Source of the DNA: CAWCTD01 sp963798455
Lineage (GTDB): Bacteria; Acidobacteriota; Terriglobia; Bryobacterales; Bryobacteraceae
Assembly (NCBI GenBank): GCA_963798455.1
Contig: CAWCTD010000003.1
Span: 1,364,001-1,428,000, forward strand
DNA: 64,000 bases
Direction of reading: 5' to 3'
In this document: positions 10,592 through 19,758 of the stretch, in pieces
Position numbering within the stretch: the stretch's first letter is position 1
How the letters are laid out: each line of letters starts with the position of its first letter
Notes under the pieces: generated by a model
Seen by the model: only the letters and a program-made list of their open reading frames with translations
The model's database searches: none
What the model was told of the DNA's origin: nothing
Position numbers and translations under genes: made by a program

Positions 10592-10732
10592 TGAGAAATG
10601 GCTCGGCAGGACCGCTCCCTCACGGTCGCGGCTCTGTAAGTTGCCGCAAACACGTGGGCACGATTCTGAGCCGCGCGCGTCAGCAAGCGGTTTTCGGCCT
10701 CTCTCGCCATCCTGCCTAGATGTCATTGTACC
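10592..10732 (-). repeat. Probable interspersed repeat upstream of ftsY
   Basis: Read on the minus strand, this block translates to KPLADARGSES, then about a dozen residues on SRDREGAVLPSHF. That pair of peptides is familiar as a spurious N-terminal extension on many predicted proteins from acidobacterial-type genomes, which indicates a dispersed non-coding repeat. It lies between the O-methyltransferase stop and the ftsY start. Only one copy was noticed in this window, so repeat status rests on recognition, not on a second copy here. Confidence 0.45.
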
Positions 10733-10778
10733 CCGCAGTCGTTGACGGGGTCGGGCAATCAGGAGTCCCGGCGGGCCC

Positions 10779-11438
10779 TCACCGCTTCTTCAAGGTAATG
10801 CTCATTCCCTCGCCTTGCATGTAGAACACTGTATCGAGCGCGGGATTGGAGGTGACCGCTCTCCGGTAATCGGGCGCCATGTCCACGTTGTGGGCCAGGA
10901 TCAAGCCGCCGGGGCGCACCCGAGGAAGGAGTTTGTTGAGGTAGTCCAGGTACCCTCCCTTATCTGCGTCAATGAAAAGCAGGTCGATCGGCTCCTTGAG
11001 ACGCGATACCGTCTGGTGGGCGTCGCCCTCGACGATGGTCACGATCGAATCAACACCGGCTTTCTTGAAATGTGTTCTCGCCATGGCCGCGCGCCCGGAG
11101 TCGTACTCGAAAGTAGTCAGCCTGCCCCCGGTCTTCTGAAGCGCAAGACAGAACCACAGCCCGGAAAGGCCCGTGGAGGTGCCCAGTTCCACAACGTTCT
11201 TGGCGCCGATTGCTTCCGTAAGCAGGCGTAGCATCCTGCCGTCGCTCACCGGAACGTTGAGGTACGTCTCGCCATTCCGCCGCGCCTCATCGAGCACCGA
11301 CAGCACTCTCTTCTCTGCTTCGGAATTGGCTTGGGGAAGGCTGTCCACCCCGGGACCACCGCGGAAGCCGCGGCGTTGCGCGAGTGCCGCCAGCCCCACA
11401 ATGAACACGAGGCCGGTCACAACCAGTATTCGTCTCAC
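10779..11438 (-). CDS. Membrane-anchored or secreted SAM-dependent O-methyltransferase (family 3)
   Basis: The GTG at 11436-11438 gives about 219 residues beginning with a hydrophobic leader (ILVVTGLVFIVGLAALA). A longer frame reaches 11600 but would overlap the neighbouring gene by over 100 bases and has no domain content, so GTG is chosen. The catechol/caffeoyl-CoA methyltransferase fold is clear: VVELGTSTGLSGLW (SAM loop), FEYDSGRAAMA, IDLLFIDADKGGYLDYL and VRPGGLILAHNV. The metal-binding Asp is in FIDAD and the Asn in HNV. The leader is odd for a family that is normally cytoplasmic. Confidence 0.85.
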   Translation of the reverse strand: MRRILVVTGLVFIVGLAALAQRRGFRGGPGVDSLPQANSEAEKRVLSVLDEARRNGETYLNVPVSDGRMLRLLTEAIGAKNVVELGTSTGLSGLWFCLALQKTGGRLTTFEYDSGRAAMARTHFKKAGVDSIVTIVEGDAHQTVSRLKEPIDLLFIDADKGGYLDYLNKLLPRVRPGGLILAHNVDMAPDYRRAVTSNPALDTVFYMQGEGMSITLKKR

Positions 11439-11487
11439 GTTACCCTGCCTGTTTGCCTTCGGTGGCGCGGAGCCATGCTCCGGGCAC

Positions 11488-12324
11488 TTACACGTCGCAA
11501 GTGCGGATCGCCTGTTCCATGCCTTGCACCGGGTCGCGGACGGGGCTGTACTCGTGGGACAGATAGCCGGTGTAGCCCGTGTCCACGATGGCCTGCGCAA
11601 TGGCGCGGTAATTCAACTCCTGGGTTTCGTCCAGCTCGTGCCGTCCGGGGTTCCCCGCCGTGTGGAAGTGGCCGATCCAGCGGATGTTGTCGCGGATGGT
11701 GCGGATGATGTCGCCCTCCATGATCTGCATGTGGTAGATGTCGTACAGCAGCTTCATGCGCGGCGAATCCACCCGCTTGCAGATCTCCACGCCTGTGGTG
11801 GTGTGGTCACACAGGTAGTCGGGGTGGTTCACCTTGCTGTTGAGCAGCTCCAGGCAAAGCGTGATTCCTTTGTCTTCGGCCTCGGCCTTGACCTTGTTGA
11901 TGAACGTTACGCAGTTCGCAATGCCCTGCTCGTCGGGCATCCCGCGGCGGTTGCCGGCCAGCAGGATCACGTTGGGCCCGCCTTGCGACACGGCCTGGTC
12001 AATACCCTCGCGGACTTGCTTCTCGCACTCCGCGTGATACTCGGTGCGGTTGATTCCGTTGGGGATCGACCGGGTCCCATAGATCATGGTGGGGAGCAGG
12101 CCATACTTCTTCATGGTCGGGTACTCTTTCGGCCCGACCAAGTCGAGTCCTTTCAGGCCGAGCTTGGAGCCGACGCGGCAGACCTCCTCCAGGTCGCTCC
12201 TCAGCTTGCCGAAACAGCCCAGGGTAGCGCCCTGCTTCAGCCGGCCCTTCAAGGCCGAGTTCTGGACCGCTCCGGCAGCCACTCCGGCGGCAGGCAAACT
12301 GGATATCAGAGTTCTTCTTGTCAT
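11488..12324 (-). CDS. Exported TIM-barrel sugar isomerase/epimerase (hydroxypyruvate isomerase-like)
   Basis: The protein has 278 residues and a short Tat-like leader (MTRRTLISSLPAAGVAAGA). The AP-endonuclease-2 type barrel has predicted metal ligands Glu in LCLELLN, Asp in LLYDIYHMQ, His in GHFHTAGNPGR and Glu in LSHEYSP, the layout of hydroxypyruvate isomerase and related epimerases. It follows the Gfo/Idh/MocA gene by 7 bases, so the pair is an operon, and such pairs are common in acidobacterial sugar-modifying clusters. The reaction is inferred from the fold, and the substrate is unknown. Confidence 0.85.
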   Translation of the reverse strand: MTRRTLISSLPAAGVAAGAVQNSALKGRLKQGATLGCFGKLRSDLEEVCRVGSKLGLKGLDLVGPKEYPTMKKYGLLPTMIYGTRSIPNGINRTEYHAECEKQVREGIDQAVSQGGPNVILLAGNRRGMPDEQGIANCVTFINKVKAEAEDKGITLCLELLNSKVNHPDYLCDHTTTGVEICKRVDSPRMKLLYDIYHMQIMEGDIIRTIRDNIRWIGHFHTAGNPGRHELDETQELNYRAIAQAIVDTGYTGYLSHEYSPVRDPVQGMEQAIRTCDV

Positions 12325-12331
12325 CGTTTCC

Positions 12332-13486
12332 TCACGTCAATGATCCGAATTCCTTCCATGATGCCTCGCGCTTCTCGTAGATCGCCGTGCGGCCGAGAAT
12401 GGCGAAGAGTGTGCTGATGGCCGAGCGCTCAGTGACGTTCTCCACGTCGCCGCTCAGGACGCGCCCAATGAAGTTCTCCAGTGTGTCGATGGTGATGTCG
12501 CGCTTGGAGGGAATGGTGTCGCGTTCCTGGCGGCTGCGGATATGAACCATCTGCTGCCGGGAGGTGAGGATGACGCCCGTGGTTCCCGTGAACTCCTCAC
12601 CCACCTTGGAGAAGCCCACCGGCGTCAACTGGTTCGCCTCGAAGTTCACGATCATCCCTCCGGGGAACTCGAACGCCAGGCTGAGGTGGTCCATGATCTC
12701 CATCGTGGTCCTCACCTTGCGGCCGCCCATCCCGACTGCGCGGATCGGGGGTGCCCCCAGGAACCAGTGCAGCACGTCGAAATTGTGGCAATCCTGCTCC
12801 ACGATGAAGTCGCCCGAGTAGTCCCGGTAGCAGAACCAGTTCCGCAGTTTCTCGATCTTAGGGTCGTCATAGGGCACGCGGCGGAACGGGTCATTGGCAA
12901 TCCAGAAGGCCCGGGCATTGGCCAGTGTACCAATCCGGCCCTCCTGGATGCGCTTGTAAGCCTCCAGATAGACCGGGCCGTAGCGCTGCTGGAACCCGAC
13001 TCCGATGCACTTCTTGGGATCCGCGCGGCGCCCGGCGCGGATCACCCGTTTGCAACCCTCCAGGTCGACGCCCATGGGCTTTTCGCAGAAGACATGTTTG
13101 CGGGCCTGAATGGCCGCCTCGAGCATTCTGGGATGCTCGAAGGGCGGCGTGGCGATGATGACGGCATCGATGTCGCGCGCGGCCAGCAACTGCTCGAAGT
13201 CCTTGTAGACCGCCGGCTTGCCTATCTTCAGCTTTTGGGCGCCAGCCTCGATCCTGTCGTCGAACAAGTCGCACAGCGCCGTCACCTGTGCGCGCGGGTC
13301 GTCTTGAATGATGCTTGCGTCATACGTTCCGCGCCCGCCTACGCCAATCAGGCCAAAGGAAACCTTCGAGTTCGCTTGAGTACCTCGGACGGCCTGAGGC
13401 CGCACCACGGTAAAACCGGCCGTGGCCGCTGAGAGCGTGCCGCTGCCGATGAACCGCCTCCGGGAAAGCTCTGAATGATCATCCAT
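12332..13486 (-). CDS. Tat-exported Gfo/Idh/MocA family oxidoreductase
   Basis: The protein has 384 residues. The twin-arginine leader SRRRFIGSGTLSAATAG is followed by a Rossmann fold: FGLIGVGGRGTYD binds the dinucleotide, TPPFEHP and CEKPMGVDLEGCK are the family signatures, and the C-terminal domain (from about residue 165) binds substrate. This family oxidises or reduces sugars and cyclitols with NAD(P) that is usually held tightly in exported members. It is first in the minus-strand unit with the isomerase at 11488-12324. An 87-base gap separates it from the divergent kinase gene, so promoters for both lie at 13487-13573. Confidence 0.9.
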   Translation of the reverse strand: MDDHSELSRRRFIGSGTLSAATAGFTVVRPQAVRGTQANSKVSFGLIGVGGRGTYDASIIQDDPRAQVTALCDLFDDRIEAGAQKLKIGKPAVYKDFEQLLAARDIDAVIIATPPFEHPRMLEAAIQARKHVFCEKPMGVDLEGCKRVIRAGRRADPKKCIGVGFQQRYGPVYLEAYKRIQEGRIGTLANARAFWIANDPFRRVPYDDPKIEKLRNWFCYRDYSGDFIVEQDCHNFDVLHWFLGAPPIRAVGMGGRKVRTTMEIMDHLSLAFEFPGGMIVNFEANQLTPVGFSKVGEEFTGTTGVILTSRQQMVHIRSRQERDTIPSKRDITIDTLENFIGRVLSGDVENVTERSAISTLFAILGRTAIYEKREASWKEFGSLT

Positions 13487-13573
13487 ACGCGCGCCTACTC
13501 CTTCCTGCGACCCGAGATTCTATCACACCAAAGCATCCCGCGAGAGGTGCCTGCGGTACAATGACAGCGCGGC

Positions 13574-15286
13574 ATGGAGCACGTTGGCCGGTACGAGATC
13601 GAGAGCGAGTTGGGCCGCGGAGCGATGGGGGTCGTATTCCGCGCCCGCGATCCGGCGATCGGCCGCACGGTGGCCATCAAGACCATTCGTCTGAGCGAGT
13701 TGGCCGAACCGCTGGAGCAGGTTCGCTTGAGGAACCGGCTGCTGCATGAGGCGCGCTCGGCGGGCGTATTATCTCACCCGGGCATCGTGACCATCTACGA
13801 CGTGTCCGAGCAGGACGATACGGCCTATGTCGCCATGGAGTTTGTCAACGGCCCGACGCTGGAACAGGTGCTCTCCGGGCAACAGCCTCCCGATGCGACC
13901 ACCATCTTCCGCGTGCTGCGGGAGACCGCCGCCGCCCTCGATTACGCCCACAAGAAGGGTATAATCCACCGCGATATCAAGCCCGCCAACATCATGATTC
14001 ATGAGGACGGGACAGTCAAGATCTGCGATTTCGGGGTGGCGAAGATACCGGCCCCGCAACTGGCGACCCAGGCCGGCCTGGTGGTGGGCACCCCATCCTA
14101 CATGTCGCCCGAGCAGGCGCTCGGCAGGCCCGTGGATGGCCGCTCGGACCAGTTCTCGCTCGCCGTGATCGCGTTTGAATTGCTCACGGGGGGAAAACCC
14201 TTCGTTTCCGAGCAGTTAGCGGCCCTGGTCTACAAGATCGCGCACGAGGATCCGCCAGTTCCCTCGAAGCTCAACCCTACCGTGAACTGGCAGGTGGACC
14301 TGGTCCTCCAACGGGCGCTCCAAAAGGGACCTGCTGCCCGTTTCCCGAGCTGCACGGAGTTCGTCACGGCCCTTGAGGCTGCCTGCAAGTCTTGCAAGGG
14401 ATGGAAGCCTCTGGCGAGGGGGAGCGATCAAAGCCTCCCGACGCTGGCAGTCCCGGCGGCCGAGGAAGAACCCCAGGCCACGCCTGCGCCGGAGCCCAGG
14501 CCGGCGCAGCCCGGCGGGAGCCGGCAGCGGGGCCGCAGATGGGCCGTTCCTGCGATGCTGCTGGTTTTAGCCGCGGCGGTGGTGCTGGTCGGGGCCGCGG
14601 TGTGGCTGGCCCACCGGTTCTCTGTCAGCCCGCCGAGCGCCCCGCCGAAGGCCGAGCAGGCCGCCCCGGCCACTCCAGCGCCGCGCCCAAGTCCGGTGGG
14701 ACGTGTCGTCATCCCCACGCCGGAGGCGCAGACGCCGCCTCAGCCCGCGAATACTCCGGCGCAAAAGCCGGAGACTGCTGCGGAACCCGCGCAAACAACC
14801 CCTCCTCCGGTGCGCACCGGAACACAGCCGGCGACAACGCCGCCCCGAACCGAGCCGAGGCTCCCAGCGGAGACCATCGTCCTGGTGAGAACATCCCCCG
14901 AAGGCGCCGTTGTGACTTTCGATGATAGTCCGGACCTTCGTTGCAAGACCCCGTGCTCCATGCCGCTGTCCTCAGGAAGGCACACCGCCTCGGCGACGAT
15001 CGAGGGCTACCGGCCCGCCCTGAGAATCTTCCGGTTGCCTGACGAGGACAACATCTTCCTGTACATGGCGAGACTGACCGGCCAGGTTCAGGTCCTGAGC
15101 GTTCCTCCGGGCGCCTCCATCCTGGTCGATGGGCAGCGGCGCCGGGAAACGACTCCGGCCACGTTCGAGCTGCCGGTTGGGAACCACGTTGTCGCGGTGG
15201 CGCACGAGGGATACCAGCAGGACCAGCAGGAGATTGAGGTGAAGGACAGCGCGTTCCTCCGGCTGAGTTTCACACTGGGCAAGTAA
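13574..15286 (+). CDS. Transmembrane Ser/Thr protein kinase with two PEGA domains
   Basis: The protein has 570 residues. The kinase domain spans about 8-270, with glycine loop LGRGAMGVVF, catalytic HRDIKPANIM (near 131) and CDFGVAK. A Pro/Ala-rich linker flanks one membrane helix at about 325-350. The outer part has two PEGA domains (about 432-500 and 500-570), marked by TSPEGAVVTFD and VPPGASILVDG. PEGA domains bind surface structures, so this should report envelope or extracellular conditions by phosphorylating cytoplasmic targets. It differs from the kinases at 33-42 kb, which share another N-terminal domain. Confidence 0.93.
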   Translation: MEHVGRYEIESELGRGAMGVVFRARDPAIGRTVAIKTIRLSELAEPLEQVRLRNRLLHEARSAGVLSHPGIVTIYDVSEQDDTAYVAMEFVNGPTLEQVLSGQQPPDATTIFRVLRETAAALDYAHKKGIIHRDIKPANIMIHEDGTVKICDFGVAKIPAPQLATQAGLVVGTPSYMSPEQALGRPVDGRSDQFSLAVIAFELLTGGKPFVSEQLAALVYKIAHEDPPVPSKLNPTVNWQVDLVLQRALQKGPAARFPSCTEFVTALEAACKSCKGWKPLARGSDQSLPTLAVPAAEEEPQATPAPEPRPAQPGGSRQRGRRWAVPAMLLVLAAAVVLVGAAVWLAHRFSVSPPSAPPKAEQAAPATPAPRPSPVGRVVIPTPEAQTPPQPANTPAQKPETAAEPAQTTPPPVRTGTQPATTPPRTEPRLPAETIVLVRTSPEGAVVTFDDSPDLRCKTPCSMPLSSGRHTASATIEGYRPALRIFRLPDEDNIFLYMARLTGQVQVLSVPPGASILVDGQRRRETTPATFELPVGNHVVAVAHEGYQQDQQEIEVKDSAFLRLSFTLGK

Positions 15287-15340
15287 GCTAACTGCCAAGC
15301 GCTGCTGGCTGATCACCGGCGCCTGAAGGCGGCGCCCGCC

Positions 15341-17449
15341 TCAGTAGGCCAGCAGCCTTTGCGCCTCGCGGACCAGATCGCCCACCTGCGGAAGGATCAC
15401 TTCCTCGAGTTCCGGGTTGTAGGCGATCCAGGTATCCTTCGCGGCGACCCTTCCGATGGGTGCGTCCAGGCGATTGAACAGCTCGTCCGCGATACGCGCG
15501 GCGATCTCGGCGCCGTAGCCCCAGCTCAAGCAGTCTTCGTGCGCAACCAGCACGCGGCTGGTCTTGGACACGGAAGCCCGGATCGCGTCCCAGTCGTAGG
15601 GCGAGAGTGTGCGCAGATCGAGAATCTCGACGCTGGCCCGCGGGTCGTTCTTCTCGAGTTCGGCCGCCGCGAGCAGCGCCTTCTGGACCAGGGCGCCGTA
15701 AGTGATGACGGTGAGATTCCGGCCGCCCTTCGCCAGACGCGCCCTGCCCAACGGAATCATGTAGTCCGGCCCGGGGTGCGGAGAACGGTTGTAGGGCTCC
15801 CGGTACAGGTGTTTGTGCTCGAGGAAGAGAACCGGATCGTCGCACCGGATGGAGGTCCGGAGCAGTCCGCAGGCATCCAGCGCGTTGGACGGCATGACCA
15901 CCCGCAAGCCCGGGATGTGCGTAAACTCGACCTCGCCGCACTGGCTGTGGTAGATGGCCCCGCCGCTCAGATAGCCGCCCACCGCAACCCGAATCACGGC
16001 CGGGCAGGAGAAGCTGTTGTTGGACCGCCACCGGATGGTGGGCAGCTCGTCCCGGAGCTGCATCATGGCCGGCCAGATGTAGTCAAGGAACTGGATCTCC
16101 GCGACCGGTTTCAGGCCCCGGGTGGCCATGCCTATGGCGCGGCCCACGATAGCCGCCTCGGCCAGGGGCGTGTCAAAACAACGCCGGCTGCCGAATTCCC
16201 TCTGCAGACCCGCCGTGGCTTTGAAAACGCCCCCCTTCCCTTTAACTTCGCCGAGGCTTTCCTCGCGCCCGCAGTCGGCCACATCCTCGCCGAACACGAT
16301 AACCCTGGAGTCACGGCGCATCTCCTCCGCCATGGTCAGGTTAATCTCGTCCACCATGGTGCGTGTCGAGCCTTCGAACCGGGGCTCGCTGGCAAACCGA
16401 TTCGAGGCCGGATCGGACTCCTCCGAATAGAGGTGCAGACAGACGGAACTCGGCTCAGGGGAATCGGCCTGCAGTGCCACTTCCGTGGCCTCTTGAATCT
16501 CCAGCTCCACTTCGTGACCGATTTGTTGCAGCGTCGTCGGGTTCGCAATGCCCTCCGACACGAGCCATTGCGGAAATGTCAGGATCGGATCGCGGGCTGC
16601 CTCAACCGCGCGCTCGGCCTCTGTCCTGTAGAGCCGTTCGTCGTCAGAGAGAGAATGTGAATACGGCCGGATAACCTGGGCGTGGACCAGCGCGGGACCC
16701 TTGCGGGCGCGGCACCATGCCGCCGCTTCCTCCATTGCCTTCACGGAGGCGACGAAGTCGGTGCCGTCGACCTCCAGCCGCAGCAGGCCGGGAAACCCTT
16801 CCAGCAGCCGCGAGATATTTCCGCCCGCGGTCTGCTTCTCAATGGGCACGGAGATGGCGTACTGGTTATCTTCCACCAGGAAGAGGAGAGGAAGACGATC
16901 CAGGCAGGCTGCGTTCATCGCTTCCCAGAACTCCCCTTCACTTGTCGCGCCATCGCCGGAGGTGACCAAGGTCACCTCGTCGCTCGCCGGGTCCAGGTAG
17001 CGCGCGGCGTGGGCGCAACCCACTGCCTGGAGAAACTGCGTTCCCGTCGGAGAGGAACAGGAGACGATGTGCAGGTCGCGGGAACCCCAGTGCGACGGCA
17101 TCTGGCGTCCGCCGGAGGCAGGGTCCTCCGCCGCGCCCACTGCCGAGAGGAGCATCTGGCCGGGTGTAACTCCAAGCATCAGGCAGAGCGCGCGGTCCCG
17201 GTAATACAGGTAAAACCAGTCCTGCCCCGGGCGCAGCACGGCCCCGGCGGCTGCCCCGATGGCTTCATGCCCCGCCCCGCTGATCTGGAAGAATATCCGG
17301 TTCTGCCTCTTGAGGAGGATCTCCCGGTCATCCAGTCGCCGGGACGTCAGCATGACCCGGACGGCGTGGAGGAGACTCTCAGTATCCAGGCCGCCAAGCC
17401 GGCTGGAGACCTCTGGTTCGACTTCTACACCCCTCTGCTGGCCAGTCAC
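15341..17449 (-). CDS. Fused E1 alpha-beta 2-oxoacid dehydrogenase
   Basis: The protein has 702 residues. A GTG at 17447-17449 with AGGA six bases upstream is the likely start. The alpha half (about 1-340) carries the thiamine diphosphate motif GDGATSEGEFWEAMNAA to VEDNQY, plus the SHSLSDDERLYR phosphorylation-loop region. The beta half (about 365-702) carries FGEDVADCGR, FDTPLAEAAIVG, VRVVMPSNA-type strands and VAHEDCLSWGYGAEIAARI. It would decarboxylate a 2-oxo acid (pyruvate or a branched-chain acid) and pass the acyl group to a lipoyl E2. No E2 or E3 gene lies in the window. The fused form is known in several phyla. Confidence 0.92.
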   Translation of the reverse strand: MTGQQRGVEVEPEVSSRLGGLDTESLLHAVRVMLTSRRLDDREILLKRQNRIFFQISGAGHEAIGAAAGAVLRPGQDWFYLYYRDRALCLMLGVTPGQMLLSAVGAAEDPASGGRQMPSHWGSRDLHIVSCSSPTGTQFLQAVGCAHAARYLDPASDEVTLVTSGDGATSEGEFWEAMNAACLDRLPLLFLVEDNQYAISVPIEKQTAGGNISRLLEGFPGLLRLEVDGTDFVASVKAMEEAAAWCRARKGPALVHAQVIRPYSHSLSDDERLYRTEAERAVEAARDPILTFPQWLVSEGIANPTTLQQIGHEVELEIQEATEVALQADSPEPSSVCLHLYSEESDPASNRFASEPRFEGSTRTMVDEINLTMAEEMRRDSRVIVFGEDVADCGREESLGEVKGKGGVFKATAGLQREFGSRRCFDTPLAEAAIVGRAIGMATRGLKPVAEIQFLDYIWPAMMQLRDELPTIRWRSNNSFSCPAVIRVAVGGYLSGGAIYHSQCGEVEFTHIPGLRVVMPSNALDACGLLRTSIRCDDPVLFLEHKHLYREPYNRSPHPGPDYMIPLGRARLAKGGRNLTVITYGALVQKALLAAAELEKNDPRASVEILDLRTLSPYDWDAIRASVSKTSRVLVAHEDCLSWGYGAEIAARIADELFNRLDAPIGRVAAKDTWIAYNPELEEVILPQVGDLVREAQRLLAY

Positions 17450-17701
17450 GGAAAATCCTTCCAGTTCAAGTGTAATCCGGAAGCGGTTGGGCGCAAAGAC
17501 CAGGCTTCAGCCCGTCTGGCATCGTGGGCACGCGCCTTGGCCCCTGTCCGGAAGTGCCACCTGAGTACCTCCGTTCTAAGGTGCGGCAGTACAGGTCCTC
17601 GATTTGCTTCAGTACAAAGGCCGGCTGTTCTACCTTCCTCTCTCCGTCTTTTCCCGGTATATTCGCTTAGTAGATAACACACGGGAAGAGTGGGGAGACG
17701 G

Positions 17702-18118
17702 ATGATCCAAAGAGCTTTCGGGCTGATTTTGCTTGTGCTTGCGGCTTCCGGCGTGGTTTGCCGCGCGCAGGTGAGCTTGGGTGAAATTCGACAGCTTGCG
17801 CCACAGCCTGACCAACAGGCTTGGTGGCGCGGGCTGGGGGCGTCGTTGGCAGTCCAAGCCGCGGCTACGGGATTCGACGCCTGGACGAGCTGGCAGCGCC
17901 CCGAGCGCAACGCTCTGCTGGCGAATGGCGGACGGTTTACCGCGCAGAGCGCCGCCAAGAAAGCGGGCCTACTGGCTGGGGTTGCGGTCATAGAGGTCCT
18001 GGTGGTGAAGAAGTGGGGGAACAAGCATCCCTGGCTGGCCCGCGCCTGCCGGATTGGCAATGTCACTTCGGCCGGCATGCTGTTCACCGCCGGCGTACGG
18101 AACCTCGGCACCCGGTAG
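17702..18118 (+). CDS. Small secreted or membrane protein of unknown function
   Basis: About 138 residues are encoded from the ATG at 17702, with GTGGGGAG just upstream. The signal peptide is MIQRAFGLILLVLAASGVVCRAQ. The mature part has a helical hydrophobic segment (AGLLAGVAVIEVLVV) followed by basic residues, and ends near VTSAGMLFTAGVRNLG. The layout resembles small acidobacterial proteins that sit in the envelope, but no family was recognised. It lies head-to-head with the E1 fusion gene. Confidence 0.65.
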   Translation: MIQRAFGLILLVLAASGVVCRAQVSLGEIRQLAPQPDQQAWWRGLGASLAVQAAATGFDAWTSWQRPERNALLANGGRFTAQSAAKKAGLLAGVAVIEVLVVKKWGNKHPWLARACRIGNVTSAGMLFTAGVRNLGTR

Positions 18119-18366
18119 TCTTCTGTGGCGGCCACGGCGCAAAAAATCAGACCAGAAGCTCAGCATATTCCAATCGAAGGATGAGCCTGAAGGATGATGG
18201 GGGCTGAGCAGTCTGGGCTCCTTTCTGTGAGTGTGTAAGTGTCTCGGAGTCGGGGCTGTGGGAATGTGGGAATCGCGGCAGCGATTTCCAAGGGCGGTGG
18301 GCAAAGAGGGAAACCTGGTGTTGGTTTTCCTCTTTGTCCACGGCCCGGCATTTCCACAGCCTTTTC

Positions 18367-19608
18367 TCATGCGCTCTTCCTTCGTTGGAAGCTGGCGAAT
18401 AGCTTCTGTTTGGCGGTCTGCATCCGGCGGGCTGCCGCCGTGTCGGTTTCGGCTCGCTCGATCTCATTGAGCCTTTCGATGGTCACCCCCGGCCGGAGGG
18501 CGCGCACCACCCCGGGCAACTGGCGCAAGATCTCCCAGGGCGTGGCGTACCAGCGGTACACCCTGCGTTGCTTGCCCTTGGCTCCGGTCTCCACTTCGGG
18601 CACGCCGCAGGGCCGGTGGAAGCTCAGGTAGGGATTGAAGTATCCCTCGTAGAACTCCTCGATCGCCTGCGCATGGCTGGAGTCGATATATCCGTAGCCC
18701 ATGTGCTTGCGCACCACCGCGCCGTTCTTCGCCTCCGCCAAGCCGTTGTCGTTGGAATGCCGCGGCCGCGACTTGGTCTGTTGGATCAGCAACTTGTCGA
18801 GCAGCTTGGCCACCGTGTGGTTGATGAACTCGCTGCCGTTGTCGGAATGGAAGCCGCGGATGTGAAACGGAAACTGCCGCAGCATGGCTTCCAGCACCGG
18901 CTGCAAGTAGGCTTCGCTGATCTGCTCGGCCGCCCCCACCACCTGCCACTGCGTGACCTCGTCCACGGCATTGATGTGATACGCCCCTTTCACGCCTCCC
19001 AGATCCCCCTGGTGCACCGTGTCCACCCGCAGGTAGCCCGGTCGTCCGTCCGGCTCTGGCCGGCGCCGTTCGCCAATGGCCACCTGCACCGGCCGCGTTT
19101 TCTGGTAGACCACCCGCTTCTGCCGGTACGTCCGGCTCTTGCGCAGGTTGTAGATGTGGGCCATCGAAATGGCCGCCAGCCGCTCATAGCGGGGGTCCTT
19201 GAAATCGTACCGCGCCCGCTGCAGGAGCTTCTGCGTCGCCGGGCCGCTGAGCGTCTCATGGGCCTGGTCGACTTCGGCCAGCAACTCGATGTCGGCTAGC
19301 CTGTAGCGGCAAGCAAAGCGGTGGCGCCGGTAGAGCGCCTCCTTGACCTCGCCGCTGTCGCCGTACTTGCCGATCAGCCGCGTCACCTGCGCCCGGCTCA
19401 GCCCGGACATCTTCGCCACGTAACGTCGCAACAGTCCCTTCGCCTCCCGACCGCATTGCCCATAGCGCTGCTGCTTCAATGTCCGCGTCACCCAGTCATA
19501 AACCTCCCGCCGGTTCTTGCCCTCGAACCGAACCGGCTCGCTGGCCTCCAAAAACGCCCGGATCTGCTCCAGGCTTATTGTGTCCCGATCCTGCATGCTG
19601 ACAATCAA
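18367..19608 (-). CDS. DDE (rve-superfamily) transposase
   Basis: The protein has 413 residues. The N-terminal helix-turn-helix part (MSGLSRAQVTRLIGKYG) is followed by an integrase core with catalytic residues in VDTVHQGDL (Asp), HSDNGSEF (Asp) and GLAEAKNG (Glu). The C-terminal basic part ends in QKLFASFQRRKSA. It is full length with no internal break, so the element may be active. The exact IS family was not assigned. It resembles integrase catalytic transposases common in Acidobacteriota and deltaproteobacterial groups. Confidence 0.88.
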   Translation of the reverse strand: MIVSMQDRDTISLEQIRAFLEASEPVRFEGKNRREVYDWVTRTLKQQRYGQCGREAKGLLRRYVAKMSGLSRAQVTRLIGKYGDSGEVKEALYRRHRFACRYRLADIELLAEVDQAHETLSGPATQKLLQRARYDFKDPRYERLAAISMAHIYNLRKSRTYRQKRVVYQKTRPVQVAIGERRRPEPDGRPGYLRVDTVHQGDLGGVKGAYHINAVDEVTQWQVVGAAEQISEAYLQPVLEAMLRQFPFHIRGFHSDNGSEFINHTVAKLLDKLLIQQTKSRPRHSNDNGLAEAKNGAVVRKHMGYGYIDSSHAQAIEEFYEGYFNPYLSFHRPCGVPEVETGAKGKQRRVYRWYATPWEILRQLPGVVRALRPGVTIERLNEIERAETDTAAARRMQTAKQKLFASFQRRKSA

Positions 19609-19632
19609 TCTCCAGCATGCCCAACCTCCCCG

Positions 19633-19682
19633 CCTTCAGGCTCATCTTGCGTTAGAAACACACCCTTCCTTCAGGCTCATCC
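19633..19682. repeat. Doubled right-end repeat of the insertion sequence
   Basis: Two direct copies of CCTTCAGGCTCATC lie at 19633-19646 and 19669-19682. The outer copy pairs with the left inverted repeat at 18179-18194. This arrangement suggests paired transposase-binding sites at one end only. Confidence 0.7.
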
Positions 19683-19758
19683 TGCATTAGACAAGACTAG
19701 CTCTTGTACTCGCGCCCTGTTCGGGGTATGCTCTGAACGTACTACACGGGAGGCGGGT

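Larger units (their letters stand above)
18179..19682 (-). mobile_element. Insertion sequence with 16-bp inverted repeats and an rve-type transposase
   Basis: GGATGAGCCTGAAGGA at 18179-18194 is matched by its exact reverse complement at 19667-19682. A third copy of the core (14 bp) sits inside the right end at 19633-19646, so that end has two direct copies about 34 bases apart, like multiple transposase-binding sites. The true tips probably extend a few bases beyond the stated limits, and no clear target duplication was found. The only gene inside is the transposase at 18367-19608. Confidence 0.75.
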
